From: Maribacter flavus
Lineage (GTDB): Bacteria > Bacteroidota > Bacteroidia > Flavobacteriales > Flavobacteriaceae
DNA length: 64,000 bases
Assembly (NCBI RefSeq): GCF_008386635.1
Contig: NZ_VUOE01000001.1
Span: forward strand, 1,612,001 to 1,676,000
Reading direction: 5' to 3'
Of this stretch, positions 44,237 to 53,666 are shown one piece after another (the stretch's first letter is position 1; every line of letters begins with the position of its first letter). The position numbers were made by a program, and so were the translations under genes. The notes beneath the pieces are model-generated. The model was not told the origin of the DNA. It ran no database searches and saw nothing but the letters and a program-made list of their open reading frames with translations.

Positions 44237-44857
44237 ATGTTTAAAAGAGAACTCCGTTATATGGGAAGAAGTTTCCTTATTGCATTAATTTTTGTTTGTC
44301 TGCTTTCGTCCTGTGCGGTGAACCAGACCAAATATCAGCGCAGATATAATGAGGTTTGGCGGGAGATGATACAATCCCAGGCCTGGATGGAATCGCTAAA
44401 GGGCAAGGATGTTGATTCAGCAGTGGGACTTTACGCGAGTTTGGATGACGAGGAAGTCTTGGACGAATCTACTACAAATTACGAAATGGCTTTCGAGAGC
44501 CAATATCAATCCCTTGTTTCAAGGGCCTACTTTAAAATCATTACCGAAGCAGAGAAATTGGACACCCGTATTACTGCCGAATATAAACAGATACAGAACA
44601 ACCCCGAAAATTTTTCAAAGAAGGAAAGGGAGGAGGTTGAGCGCAAGTTTCAGGCACACAGGGCCATGCTGAGTGGTTTACGGTCCTGGAATATCTTCAG
44701 TGACGACCGATCCGGGGATTTGGATTATTTTAAAAGGGAAAACAGGGAAGCCATCCAAGAAATGATGCAGGAGGGCAAAGGTTCGGACCAAATGATTAAC
44801 TTCCTGATTTATAAATTAGCCGATTTATATCACGTTGAAGAAGCATCGGGAAATTAA
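44237..44857 (+). CDS. Hypothetical helical lipoprotein
   Basis: 206 aa with lipobox LLSSC (a start at 44261, eight codons on, would give a shorter signal). The rest is almost wholly alpha-helical and charged, rich in Glu, Lys and Arg (NQTKYQRRYNEVWREMI, KKEREEVERKFQAHRAML). No family is recognised. Its 3' end overlaps the next gene by 23 bases, so the two are probably co-expressed. Confidence 0.75.
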   Translation: MFKRELRYMGRSFLIALIFVCLLSSCAVNQTKYQRRYNEVWREMIQSQAWMESLKGKDVDSAVGLYASLDDEEVLDESTTNYEMAFESQYQSLVSRAYFKIITEAEKLDTRITAEYKQIQNNPENFSKKEREEVERKFQAHRAMLSGLRSWNIFSDDRSGDLDYFKRENREAIQEMMQEGKGSDQMINFLIYKLADLYHVEEASGN

Positions 44858-45296
44858 AAAACGGGCCTACGAACACTGCAAGGAATTTGTATCCAATCGT
44901 ATGTCCAGAATATCCAAGCAAATTCAGGAAGTTCAGGAATCCTTGACTTCTGAGACCAAAAGTAGTGCCGGGGACAAGCATGAAACCGGAAGGGCCATGT
45001 TGCAGTTGGAACGGGAAAAACTGGGCAATCAACTGGCCGAATGTGAAAAAATGCAGGAACTGCTCCATAGGGTACAGCCAGATTCCCTGAACTCCATGGG
45101 AGGCTTAGGGGCCTTGGTAGAAACGGAAGATCGGTATTACTTTATTGCAATTTCCGCAGGGGCGATTACTACCGAAGGCCTTCCTATTTACTGTATTTCC
45201 CCGGCGACACCCATCGGCAAATTGTTATTGGGAAAAACTACCGGGGAGAGTTTTTTATTTAACGGGAACGCTTTTTCCGTTTTATCGATATCCTAA
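44835..45296 (+). CDS. GreA/GreB-like protein
   Basis: 153 aa with a TTG start at 44835; the next ATG (44901) would remove KKRAYEHCKEFVSNR, which is conserved in homologues as I recall them, so TTG is preferred. An N-terminal helical hairpin holds SSAGDKHETGRAMLQLE, and the C-terminal FKBP-like part ends TPIGKLLLGKTTGESFLFNG, as in GreA. Databases often call this family 3-oxoacyl-ACP synthase, which the sequence does not support. The acidic tip residues of GreA are not obvious, so transcript-cleavage activity is uncertain. Confidence 0.75.
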   Translation: MKKHREIKKRAYEHCKEFVSNRMSRISKQIQEVQESLTSETKSSAGDKHETGRAMLQLEREKLGNQLAECEKMQELLHRVQPDSLNSMGGLGALVETEDRYYFIAISAGAITTEGLPIYCISPATPIGKLLLGKTTGESFLFNGNAFSVLSIS

Positions 45297-45355
45297 ATAA
45301 TCCGTGGATTTTTTGCCTATCTTGACACCAAATTAATATTTGTTGCGACTTTCCT

Positions 45356-47077
45356 ATGGATAAAAAGAAAAAGCTTCGAAGTTCCGAATGGTTCGGGGAT
45401 GACGGTAAAATGGGTTTTGTACACCGTTCGTGGTTGCGAAACCAAGGCTATCCGGACGATTATTTTGAGGGTAGGCCGGTCATCGGTATTTGTAATACCT
45501 GGTCTGAACTGACTCCTTGCAACGGACACCTTCGTGATTTTGCCGAGGTCGTAAAAAAAGGAATCTTGGAAGCTGGGGGCGTGCCCATGGAATTCCCCGT
45601 GATGTCCTTGGGCGAAACGATCATGAAGCCTACCACCATGCTTTTTCGAAATCTCGCTAGTATGGATACCGAGGAATCCATCCGGGCAAATCCGTTGGAC
45701 GGTATTGTATTATTAACAGGTTGTGATAAAACTACGCCTTCTACGATTATGGGCGCTTGCAGTGTGGACCTTCCAACGCTTGTAGTGCCGGGCGGACCTA
45801 TGTTAAGCGGACGTTTTCGGGGTGAAAAGGTAGGTTCCGGGTCCATGAACTGGATGATTAAGGAACGGCAGGAAAACCAAGGATATTCAGCTGCCGATAT
45901 TCGCGAAGCCGAAGTCTGTGTGGCCCGAAGCATCGGTCACTGTAACACGATGGGTACCGCATCAACGATGGCCACTATGACCGAAGCCTTGGGATTGACC
46001 CTTCCGGGGTATTCCTCTATTCCCGCAGCGGATTCCCGGAAGAAAATGTACGCCCAGTTGTCAGGCCGAAGAATTGTGGAGATGGTCAAAGAAGACCTTA
46101 CGCTGTCGAAAATATTGACAAGAAAGGCCTTCGAAAACGCCATCATTGTGAACGCAGCGGTTGGAGGGTCTACCAACTTGATCATTCACCTTACCGCCAT
46201 TGCCCGCAGAATCGGTGTCGATTTAAAATTGGAGGATTTTGATACGATTGGAAGCAAGATTCCACTATTGGTGAATATGAAACCTTCCGGGAAATACTTG
46301 ATGGAGGATTTCTATTATGCCGGAGGACTTCCGGTTGTCATCAATGCCCTGACCCCATTGCTACATCCGGAGACGGTTACGGTCAACGGAAAAACACTGA
46401 CGAAAAATTATGACGACGCCATTTGTTATGATACCGATGTTATTGCGAAGCTTGAAAAACCTTTTCAGGAGAAATCGGGCATTGCCGTACTCAAAGGAAA
46501 TCTTTGTGAGAATGGCGCGGTGATCAAACCTTCGGCTGCTTCGCCCAAACTGATGAAGCATAGGGGGAAGGCCGTGGTCTTTGAGACGATGGAAGATTAC
46601 CACGAACGCATAGACGACCCCAATCTGGACATCGACGAGAACAGTGTTATCGTCCTAAAAGGGGTAGGGCCCAAGGGCTATCCCGGCATGCCGGAAGTGG
46701 GGAATGTGGACCTTCCTAAAAAATTGTTAGCCAAGGGCATTACGGACATGGTCCGTATTTCAGATGGACGCATGAGCGGTACTGCAGCCGGAACCGTTGT
46801 ACTTCATGTTTCACCGGAATCAACGGTGGGAGGAACGTTGGCCGTGGTACAGAACGGGGATTGGATAGAACTGGATGTACACAAAAGAACCTTGCATTTG
46901 GATATTGACGATGCCGAATTAGCGAAACGGAAGAAAGCATGGATTCCACCAAAACCTGTGGCAGATAGGGGGTACGTGAAACTATATATTGACCATGTTG
47001 AGCAGGCCGATTTGGGTGCCGATTTGGACTTTTTGGTAGGTGGCTCAGGATCCAAGGTAGAACGGGATTTACACTGA
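45356..47077 (+). CDS. Sugar-acid dehydratase, IlvD/Edd family (arabinonate/xylonate type)
   Basis: 573 aa. Three conserved cysteines, Cys55 (ELTPCN), Cys123 (GCDKTTP) and Cys196 (GHCNTMGTAS), have the same spacing as the [2Fe-2S] ligands of Rhizobium L-arabinonate dehydratase as I remember it (59, 127, 200). WFGDDGKMGFVHRSWLRNQG at the start is typical of pentonate dehydratases, not of dihydroxy-acid dehydratase IlvD. It should convert an aldonic acid to the 2-keto-3-deoxy acid. The gntP-like permease follows after one base, supporting sugar-acid use over branched-chain amino-acid synthesis. Confidence 0.88.
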   Translation: MDKKKKLRSSEWFGDDGKMGFVHRSWLRNQGYPDDYFEGRPVIGICNTWSELTPCNGHLRDFAEVVKKGILEAGGVPMEFPVMSLGETIMKPTTMLFRNLASMDTEESIRANPLDGIVLLTGCDKTTPSTIMGACSVDLPTLVVPGGPMLSGRFRGEKVGSGSMNWMIKERQENQGYSAADIREAEVCVARSIGHCNTMGTASTMATMTEALGLTLPGYSSIPAADSRKKMYAQLSGRRIVEMVKEDLTLSKILTRKAFENAIIVNAAVGGSTNLIIHLTAIARRIGVDLKLEDFDTIGSKIPLLVNMKPSGKYLMEDFYYAGGLPVVINALTPLLHPETVTVNGKTLTKNYDDAICYDTDVIAKLEKPFQEKSGIAVLKGNLCENGAVIKPSAASPKLMKHRGKAVVFETMEDYHERIDDPNLDIDENSVIVLKGVGPKGYPGMPEVGNVDLPKKLLAKGITDMVRISDGRMSGTAAGTVVLHVSPESTVGGTLAVVQNGDWIELDVHKRTLHLDIDDAELAKRKKAWIPPKPVADRGYVKLYIDHVEQADLGADLDFLVGGSGSKVERDLH

Positions 47078-47078
47078 T

Positions 47079-48407
47079 ATGGTACTGATTTATTTGCTTT
47101 TGGCCATTGTGGCCATCATTTTCCTAACGACCCGATTGAAGGTCCATGCCTTTATGGCCCTCTTAATAGTTTCCTTGGCCTACGGTCTATTTTCTGGCAT
47201 GTCCTATTCAGATATCATTATGTCCATAAACGATGGATTTGGTGGTACATTGGGCAAAATTGGACTTATCATTGTTTTGGGCGTCATTATTGGTGCCTTT
47301 TTGGAAAATACTGGAGGGGCCTTTGCCATTGCCGAAAAGGTCTTAAAGTTCATCGGCAAAAAAAGAATCATCACGGCCATGGGTGTCTTGGGCTATATTG
47401 TTTCCATTCCCGTTTTCGCGGATAGTGGATTTCTATTGTTGCACCCATTATCCAAAAGTCTTTCCAAAAAAGCAAAAATTTCCATTGCAGGTCCGGCCAT
47501 TGCCTTGGGATTGGGACTTATGGCATCGCATACCATGGTGCCACCAACACCGGGTCCCATAGCGGCGGCAGGTATTTTGGGGGCCGATTTGGGCTTGGTC
47601 ATTGCCTTTGGCTTTCCGGTGAGTATCATTGCTTTGATTGCAGGGCTCGTATTTGCATCGAAGTATGCCTCCAAAACCTATATTGAACCCGACTTGATCG
47701 GGGGTGCGGATTCTGAAAGGATATACAAGGAACAGCCAAGTGCCTTGAAATCGTCCATTCCCATCATTATACCCATTTTACTGATCGTTTTACGATCGAT
47801 ATTGAACCCGGAACGAACAGGAATCGATAATGCTTTTGTCGACTTCCTGAATTTTGTCGGGGAGCCGGTTATTGCTTTGCTTATAGGTGTTTTTCTGTGT
47901 TTACTATTGCCGAAAAAACTGGAGTACGATATGGTCTCCTCCTCGGGATGGATCGGTAAGGCCATTATGGATGCGGCATCTATCATCTTGATAACAGGAG
48001 CGGGCGGTATTTTTGGAAAGATTCTTCAAAATTCCGGTATTGCCGAAACCTTGGGCGATTTGCTCAGCGGATATAATCTGGGTATTTTTCTGCCCTTTGT
48101 CATTGCCGCTGCCATAAAATCGGCGCAGGGCTCCTCAACCGTGGCATTGGTGACCTCGGCCTCGATTATTTTTCCCATGATGTCGTCCCTAGGTTTTGAA
48201 ACGGAAATACAGAAGGCTCTGGTGGTGATCGTTATTGGTGCCGGGTCGGCCGTGGTCTCCCATGCCAACGACAGTTTTTTCTGGGTGGTTACCCAAATGA
48301 GCGGGATGAACGTAAAAAATGGCTATCGATTGTTTAGCTTGGGAAGCGGTATACTTGGCTTAACCGGGGCGTTGGCCGTTTTTGTTTTGTATACGCTGTT
48401 TGCGTAA
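47079..48407 (+). CDS. GntP-family gluconate/sugar-acid permease
   Basis: 442 aa, about 12-14 membrane segments. GntP features include the N-terminal FMALLIVSLAYGLFSGM, GLMASHTMVPPTPGPIAAAG with the family-typical PTPGP, and SAQGSSTVALVTSA. It is a proton symporter for gluconate or related aldonates. It starts one base after the dehydratase stop, so uptake and first catabolic step are coupled. No kinase or aldolase for the keto-deoxy acid lies nearby. Confidence 0.93.
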   Translation: MVLIYLLLAIVAIIFLTTRLKVHAFMALLIVSLAYGLFSGMSYSDIIMSINDGFGGTLGKIGLIIVLGVIIGAFLENTGGAFAIAEKVLKFIGKKRIITAMGVLGYIVSIPVFADSGFLLLHPLSKSLSKKAKISIAGPAIALGLGLMASHTMVPPTPGPIAAAGILGADLGLVIAFGFPVSIIALIAGLVFASKYASKTYIEPDLIGGADSERIYKEQPSALKSSIPIIIPILLIVLRSILNPERTGIDNAFVDFLNFVGEPVIALLIGVFLCLLLPKKLEYDMVSSSGWIGKAIMDAASIILITGAGGIFGKILQNSGIAETLGDLLSGYNLGIFLPFVIAAAIKSAQGSSTVALVTSASIIFPMMSSLGFETEIQKALVVIVIGAGSAVVSHANDSFFWVVTQMSGMNVKNGYRLFSLGSGILGLTGALAVFVLYTLFA

Positions 48408-48421
48408 CATCCAATAAGACC

Positions 48422-48445
48422 GCTCCTTCAAAGGAAGAGAGCTGT
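48422..48445. terminator. Weak bidirectional hairpin between gntP-like gene and arfB
   Basis: GCTCCTTC-AAAG-GAAG(A)GAGC with one bulge, between converging genes; only short T-rich flanks. Confidence 0.4.
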
Positions 48446-48449
48446 TCTT

Positions 48450-48851
48450 CTATAATTCCGGTTTGGACCGATTCGCTTTTTTTTCGGCATTGGCTTTCTT
48501 GGACTTCAACCGCTTTTCTATGGCCGATTTGGAGGGCTTACTGGCTTTTCGTTTTTTGGGAACTTTAAGTGCGGCTTCCAAAAGTGCAAAAAACCGCTCA
48601 ACGACCAGTTCCTTGTTCTTATGCTGACTGCGGGATTCGTCACATTGCAATAACAAGGCCCCTTCATTCGTCAATTTGGAAGCCAATTTTTTGGAAATAC
48701 GTGTTTTCTCGGTTTCGGAAAGAACCGATGAATTTACTACATCAAAGGTTAGCTCCACCTTGGAGGACACCTTATTGGCATGTTGTCCGCCTGGCCCGCT
48801 ACTGCGAATGGCCTTGAATTGTAGTTCCTTTAAAATTCCTTCCTTGTCCAA
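48450..48851 (-). CDS. arfB: Alternative ribosome-rescue peptidyl-tRNA hydrolase
   Basis: 133 aa. The catalytic SSGPGGQHANKVSSKVEL contains GGQ at 21-23, and the C-terminal tail is very basic (KKRKASKPSKSAIEKRLKSK), which inserts into the mRNA channel of stalled ribosomes. There is no ATG: the frame is closed by TGA directly before TTG at 48851, so TTG must be the start. It hydrolyses peptidyl-tRNA on ribosomes without a stop codon. Encoded alone. Confidence 0.93.
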   Translation of the reverse strand: MDKEGILKELQFKAIRSSGPGGQHANKVSSKVELTFDVVNSSVLSETEKTRISKKLASKLTNEGALLLQCDESRSQHKNKELVVERFFALLEAALKVPKKRKASKPSKSAIEKRLKSKKANAEKKANRSKPEL

Positions 48852-48896
48852 TCAGTTGTTTTGAACAAAGGTAAGAAACTACCTGGGAGTGCGTTC

Positions 48897-48968
48897 TTAG
48901 TTGATAAAAAGGGGCGCTAGTAGTAAGGTAAAAACGACTAGGGTCAGGATAAGATGTACTCTTTTCAT
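48897..48968 (-). CDS. Candidate 23-aa hydrophobic peptide
   Basis: An ATG-started frame upstream of arfB encodes MKRVHLILTLVVFTLLLAPL plus three residues: two basic residues followed by one membrane-spanning stretch. Such mini-ORFs occur as small membrane proteins or by chance; no homologue is known to me. Confidence 0.3.
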   Translation of the reverse strand: MKRVHLILTLVVFTLLLAPLFIN

Positions 48969-49072
48969 AATTCGTATTAATTGTAAATGAACCCAATAAC
49001 GGTCCAAAGTGCGGATTAGTTTATGGAAGGGCAAAATTTTGCTGAGAATTGGCCCATTTCCCTATTTTATCG

Positions 49073-50062
49073 TTAAACTGTCGTTCCTCCTTGCAATCGT
49101 TGGTTTATGGTTTCGATGGAAACGTTGAGATACACTTTCTTTTCCGGTTCCAAGGGATAGGGGGAGTGAAAGAATAGGGTTTCCCCTTCTTCCGACGCTC
49201 CTTCGATCAAATAATAAGGGCCCATAGGATACGATTCTTTGGCGAAAACAGTGATGCCGGAATTTTCAGAAATCCTGAACTCATGGGCATAGACGATGAT
49301 TTTTCGCTTGGTGTTGGCGTAGGATTTTAGCACATCGATAGAAATACTGTTGGCCTCGCCAAACAGGGAGGCAATATATAGGCTTTTAGGGTTTGTATAC
49401 AGGTCCATGGGTTTTCCTTTGGCCAAAACGGTCTTGTCCTTTAGTACTACTACCCTGTCCGTAAAAGGGAGCACATCCTGATAATCATGCGTAGCCACAA
49501 TACAGGTAATACCATGGTCCCTTAAATATTTAAAAATGTTTCTTCGTAAGCTGTTTTTCAAGAAGTTGTCTATATGGCTAAAAGGTTCGTCCAAGAGAAG
49601 AATTTCCGGTTTTTGGGCCAATACACGCGCCAGTGCTACCCTCTGCTTCTGCCCCCCGCTAAGGTTTTTCACTTTGGTATCGGCAAAATCGGTAAGCTCG
49701 ATCATCTCCAAAAGTTTCTGGGTACGCTCCTTTAATTCCTTCGGATAGAAAACGGAAAGATATTGACTGATATTTTCCGATACGGTTGTAAAGGGCATCA
49801 GGTCAAAATCCTGGGAAAGGTATTTCATAAACGGGGCACCAGGCACCAGATTGTAGGCCGGTCCCAGAACAGGTTCGTCTTCCCAAAAGATCTGGCCCTG
49901 TTCCAAATCCATCAGGCCATATAGAATTTTTAAAAGGGTGCTTTTCCCGCACCCGCTCTCCCCTATGAGGGCCACATGTTCCCTGCGCTGGACCCTAAGG
50001 TCTATGTTTTCCAGTACGGTATCGGCATTATAACCAAAAGAAACATTTTCTATTCGTAGCAT
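49073..50062 (-). CDS. ABC transporter ATP-binding protein, orphan
   Basis: 329 aa from the ATG at 50062 (MLRIENVSFGYN); an earlier start would run into the terminator of the previous gene. Walker A GESGCGKST, Q-loop QDFDLMPF, signature LSGGQKQRVALAR, Walker B ILLLDEP and an H-loop ATHD are intact. After about residue 230 comes a C-terminal beta domain as in the spermidine/iron/maltose importer ATPases (PotA/FbpC/MalK type). No permease or binding protein is adjacent, so the partner is encoded elsewhere. Confidence 0.92.
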   Translation of the reverse strand: MLRIENVSFGYNADTVLENIDLRVQRREHVALIGESGCGKSTLLKILYGLMDLEQGQIFWEDEPVLGPAYNLVPGAPFMKYLSQDFDLMPFTTVSENISQYLSVFYPKELKERTQKLLEMIELTDFADTKVKNLSGGQKQRVALARVLAQKPEILLLDEPFSHIDNFLKNSLRRNIFKYLRDHGITCIVATHDYQDVLPFTDRVVVLKDKTVLAKGKPMDLYTNPKSLYIASLFGEANSISIDVLKSYANTKRKIIVYAHEFRISENSGITVFAKESYPMGPYYLIEGASEEGETLFFHSPYPLEPEKKVYLNVSIETINQRLQGGTTV

Positions 50063-50088
50063 AACCAGTGTGCTGTTCTGTTGGGCAC

Positions 50089-50121
50089 AAAAAATCCGTT
50101 CCAAAAATAAGAACGGATTTT
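50089..50121 (-). terminator. Terminator of the prolyl oligopeptidase gene
   Basis: On the minus strand AAAATCCGTTC pairs with GAACGGATTTTTT around an eight-base loop and ends in a T-run. It separates this gene from the ABC ATPase downstream. Confidence 0.85.
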
Positions 50122-50145
50122 CCATTTAATTATTGATTTAAACCC

Positions 50146-52302
50146 TTATTCCTTGAATTCCTTCAATACGGATTGGTTGGGCAGTTCCTCAAAGCCCATA
50201 TTGAAAAGGGTAAACCCAAAAATATCGGCATATTGTTCTATGGTCTTACTCACAGGAGTTCCCGCACCGTGGCCGGCATTGGTCTCGATTCTAATCAAGG
50301 TTGGATTGTCCCCGGCCTGTTTTTCCTGTAGCTCCGCGGCAAACTTAAAGCTGTGGGCAGGCACCACGCGGTCATCATGGTCGCCCGTAGTGACCAAGGT
50401 TGCAGGATACGCCGTTCCTTCCTTTACATTATGAACGGGGGAGTAGCCCTTGAGATAGTTGAACATTTCCTCACTTTCCTCCGAAGTACCATAGTCATAG
50501 GCCCAACCGGCTCCGGCGGTAAACGTGTGATAGCGAAGCATATCCATGACACCTACGGCAGGCAGGGCCACTTGCATCAAATCAGGACGCTGGGTCATGG
50601 TGGCACCTACTAAAAGTCCGCCATTGGAACCCCCGCGGATGGCCAGATATTCCTTGGAGGTATATTGGTTTTCGATGAGGTATTCCGCAGCGGCGATGAA
50701 GTCGTCAAACACATTTTGTTTTTTGGTCTTGATACCCGCATTGTGCCATTTCTTGCCATATTCCCCACCACCTCGTAAGTTGGGAACGGCATACACACCG
50801 CCCTGTTCCATCCAAACGGCATTTACGATACTGAACGATGGGGTAAGACTTACATTAAAACCGCCATAGCCGTAAAGAATGGCGGGGTTTTTTCCGTTCA
50901 ATTCGATGCCTTTTTTATGGGTGATGATCATAGGGATTTTGGTCCCGTCCTTGGAAGCGTAGAAAACTTGTTTGGATTCATAATCATCTGGATCGAAATC
51001 GATTTCCGGTTTCCAATATTGCTCGTACTCCCCGGTGTCTACATTGTATTTATAGGACGAACCGGGAGTGTTATAATTGGTAAAGGAAAAATAGAATTCC
51101 TTTTCGTCTTTTTTCCCGCCAAAACCACTGGCGCTTCCCACACCCGGAAGCTGTACCTCTCGCACCAAATTTCCCTCGTAATCGTACTGAAATACTTTGG
51201 ATATGGCATCTACCATATACTCGGCAAAGAAGTAGCCGCCTCCCGTATTGGGACTCAATACATTTTCCGTTTCGGGAATAAAATCCTCCCAATTCTCCGG
51301 GGAAGGATTTTTGGCATCCACGGTAACGATTTTTTGATTGGGTGCATTTCTATTGGTTACGATGTAGAGTTTGGAACCTACATTCTCAATGATGTAATTG
51401 TCAGAATCCGTATCATCCACAATGGGGATCAGGAGTCCGTTGGGGTCCTGTAAATCGCGAATAAACAATTTGTTTCCTGAGGTAGAAACGGATGCGGATA
51501 TGACAAGGTATTTTTCGTCCTCGGTAACGCTGGCCCCAACATAGCGGTGTTTTTCCGTGGGGATACCGCCATAAATAAGTTCGTCCTGCGATTGTGGGGT
51601 TCCCAATTTATGGTAGTAGACCTTGTGTTGGTCCGTTTTGGCGGAAAGCTCACTGCCTTCGGGCTTATCGTAACTGGAATAATAAAATCCATCATTTCCT
51701 TTCCATGAAATTCCGCTGAACTTGATATCGACCAAAGTATCCTCAACAACCTCCTTGGTTTCCGTACGCAGCACGATGGCCTTGCGCCAATCACTTCCCC
51801 CTTCCGAGATAAGGTAGGCTGCCAGGGATCCGTCCTTGGTAAACTCCAAACCGGCCAAGGAGGTGGTACCGTCCTCCGAAAAGGTATTGGGATCCAGGAA
51901 CACCTCGGCTTCGGCATCCCCTTTTTTCCTATAGACCACATATTGGTTCTGTAGCCCATTATTTTTATAGAAGTACGTATAGTCGCCTTCCCTAAATGGG
52001 GCACTTACTTTTTCATAGTTCCAAAGTTTTTCCAACCGTTTTTTTAGGTCGTTCCTATAAGGGATGTTTTCCAAATACCCAAAAGTGGTCTCGTTCTGTT
52101 TTTTGACCCAAGCTTCGGTTTCCGGACTTCGGTCATCCTCCAACCAACGGAACGGGTCTTTAACCTCGGTTCCAAAATAGGTGTCTACGGTGTCGACTTT
52201 GGCAGTTTCAGGATAGTTCACAACAATCGGTTCTTTTTTTGTTTCTGTCCTGCAGGCTTGCAAAGCTAGGGCAGCGCAGGAAAAGAAAAGGATCTTTCGC
52301 AT
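50146..52302 (-). CDS. Prolyl oligopeptidase (S9A) lipoprotein
   Basis: 718 aa from the ATG at 52302, which gives a lipoprotein signal ending LALQAC. The N-terminal half is the seven-bladed propeller of the S9A family ([18 protein letters not shown] marks the start). The catalytic domain has RGGSNGGLL with Ser559, GDHDDRVVP with Asp644 (or 643) and NAGHGAG with His678. It should cleave short peptides after proline in the periplasm. It lies downstream of asd but is separated by a terminator. Confidence 0.93.
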   Translation of the reverse strand: MRKILFFSCAALALQACRTETKKEPIVVNYPETAKVDTVDTYFGTEVKDPFRWLEDDRSPETEAWVKKQNETTFGYLENIPYRNDLKKRLEKLWNYEKVSAPFREGDYTYFYKNNGLQNQYVVYRKKGDAEAEVFLDPNTFSEDGTTSLAGLEFTKDGSLAAYLISEGGSDWRKAIVLRTETKEVVEDTLVDIKFSGISWKGNDGFYYSSYDKPEGSELSAKTDQHKVYYHKLGTPQSQDELIYGGIPTEKHRYVGASVTEDEKYLVISASVSTSGNKLFIRDLQDPNGLLIPIVDDTDSDNYIIENVGSKLYIVTNRNAPNQKIVTVDAKNPSPENWEDFIPETENVLSPNTGGGYFFAEYMVDAISKVFQYDYEGNLVREVQLPGVGSASGFGGKKDEKEFYFSFTNYNTPGSSYKYNVDTGEYEQYWKPEIDFDPDDYESKQVFYASKDGTKIPMIITHKKGIELNGKNPAILYGYGGFNVSLTPSFSIVNAVWMEQGGVYAVPNLRGGGEYGKKWHNAGIKTKKQNVFDDFIAAAEYLIENQYTSKEYLAIRGGSNGGLLVGATMTQRPDLMQVALPAVGVMDMLRYHTFTAGAGWAYDYGTSEESEEMFNYLKGYSPVHNVKEGTAYPATLVTTGDHDDRVVPAHSFKFAAELQEKQAGDNPTLIRIETNAGHGAGTPVSKTIEQYADIFGFTLFNMGFEELPNQSVLKEFKE

Positions 52303-52334
52303 GGTTTTTAAAATTAGTCGGATTAAAAATACCA

Positions 52335-52373
52335 CAAAAAAACCTCCAAAACAGGCGTGTTTTGAAGGTTTTA
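52335..52373. terminator. Terminator after asd
   Basis: AAACCTCCAAAACA-GGCG-TGTTTTGAAGGTTT, a nearly perfect 14-bp stem, with A/T runs on both sides; in the minus direction it ends in T7. Confidence 0.85.
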
Positions 52374-52391
52374 ACATTCTTTAGGGTGGGT

Positions 52392-53381
52392 TTAAACCAA
52401 ACCTTTCTCCACCAAATATTCCGCAATTTGGACCGCATTCGTGGCCGCTCCCTTTCTAAGGTTGTCCGCAACGATCCACATGTTTAAAGTGTTGGGATTT
52501 GTTTCGTCCCTACGAATCCTTCCCACGAAAACCTCGTCCTTATCATGTGCGTAGATGGGCATGGGGTAGGTGTTGGTGTCCGGGTTGTCCTGGACCGTAA
52601 CGCCTGGCGTGTCGTTTAGGATTTGTCTGACTTCGTTCAAATCGAAATCATTGTGGAACTCCACATTGACGGATTCTGAATGTCCTCCGGAAGTTGGAAT
52701 CCGTACGGCGGTCGCAGTAACCGAAAAGGTTCTGTCATCCAATATTTTCTGCGGCTCTCTGGCCAACTTCATTTCCTCTTTGGTATACCCGTTTTCTAGG
52801 AATACATCACAATGGGGAAGGGCATTTCTTCCAATGGGATACGGGTACGCCATTTCGCCGGTAACCCCTGCGATTTCGTTCTCCAATTGTCGCACGGCTT
52901 TCACCCCCGTACCGGAAACCGATTGATATGTGGATACAATGACCCGTCTCATTTTATATTTATTGTGAAGTGGGGCAAGTGCCATGACCAATTGTATGGT
53001 AGAGCAGTTTGGGTTGGCAATTATTTTGTCATTGCTAGTTAAAACATTGGCATTGATTTCCGGAACCACTAATTTTTTATCCGGGTCCATACGCCAAGCG
53101 GATGAGTTGTCAACAACGGTCGTTCCAGCTTCCGCGAATTTTGGTGCCCATTCCAATGAGGTATCCCCACCTGCGGAGAAAATGGCGATGTGCGGCTTGG
53201 CCGCCACGGCATCAGCCAATCCAACAATGGAGTATTCCTCACCTTTATAGGGCATTTTTTTGCCTACAGATCGTTCCGAGGCGACCAACAAAAGTTCACT
53301 AATGGGAAAATTGCGTTCGGCCAATACCTTCAACATCACCTCACCTACCATGCCCGTGGCGCCAACTACAGCTACCTTCAT
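52392..53381 (-). CDS. asd: Aspartate-semialdehyde dehydrogenase
   Basis: 329 aa. Dinucleotide loop VVGATGMVGEVM, active-site Cys126 in NPNCSTIQL, and SGGHSESVNVEF with the acid/base His. It reduces aspartyl phosphate to aspartate semialdehyde, for lysine/DAP, threonine and methionine. A complete promoter lies upstream and a terminator downstream, so it is monocistronic. Confidence 0.96.
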   Translation of the reverse strand: MKVAVVGATGMVGEVMLKVLAERNFPISELLLVASERSVGKKMPYKGEEYSIVGLADAVAAKPHIAIFSAGGDTSLEWAPKFAEAGTTVVDNSSAWRMDPDKKLVVPEINANVLTSNDKIIANPNCSTIQLVMALAPLHNKYKMRRVIVSTYQSVSGTGVKAVRQLENEIAGVTGEMAYPYPIGRNALPHCDVFLENGYTKEEMKLAREPQKILDDRTFSVTATAVRIPTSGGHSESVNVEFHNDFDLNEVRQILNDTPGVTVQDNPDTNTYPMPIYAHDKDEVFVGRIRRDETNPNTLNMWIVADNLRKGAATNAVQIAEYLVEKGLV

Positions 53382-53406
53382 AATTCTTTAGTTTAAAATT
53401 CTCGCG

Positions 53407-53436
53407 CAAAAATAGGTATTACCCTAACTTGGACAA
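53407..53436 (-). promoter_or_regulatory. Promoter of asd
   Basis: On the minus strand TTG (53436-53434), 19 bases, then TATTTTTG (53414-53407): an exact Bacteroidetes promoter 25 bases before the ATG. Confidence 0.78.
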
Positions 53437-53575
53437 GGGAATTCGGAATTAATAATTAAAATATAACAAAAAGTTTTAAAAATAACATTTTGTGCAAAAC
53501 CTATAATCCAGCCTTGTAAAGTCCTAAATTGATTGTCTCCCTAGCTTTTAGAGTGTTTTTAAATCTGACTATCGG

Positions 53576-53625
53576 ATAAAAAAATACCGCCAAACTGCTA
53601 GCGAAGCAATGTTGACGGTTTTTAA
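53576..53625 (-). terminator. Probable terminator downstream of mscL
   Basis: ACCGTCAA ... TTTGGCGGT on the minus strand (one mismatch), with an internal GCTTCGCTAGC hairpin, followed by ATTTTTTT. Confidence 0.6.
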
Positions 53626-53666
53626 AGTTAGACTGCGGTGCAGCGGTTTATCCTGTAAAGGGATAA

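Noticed and set aside
44835-45296. Annotation as 3-oxoacyl-ACP synthase
   Set aside because: No thiolase fold, no catalytic Cys-His pair and only 153 residues.
45356-47077. Annotation as dihydroxy-acid dehydratase (ilvD)
   Set aside because: N-terminal motif, cysteine spacing and the adjoining GntP permease favour a sugar-acid dehydratase; no other ilv gene is near.
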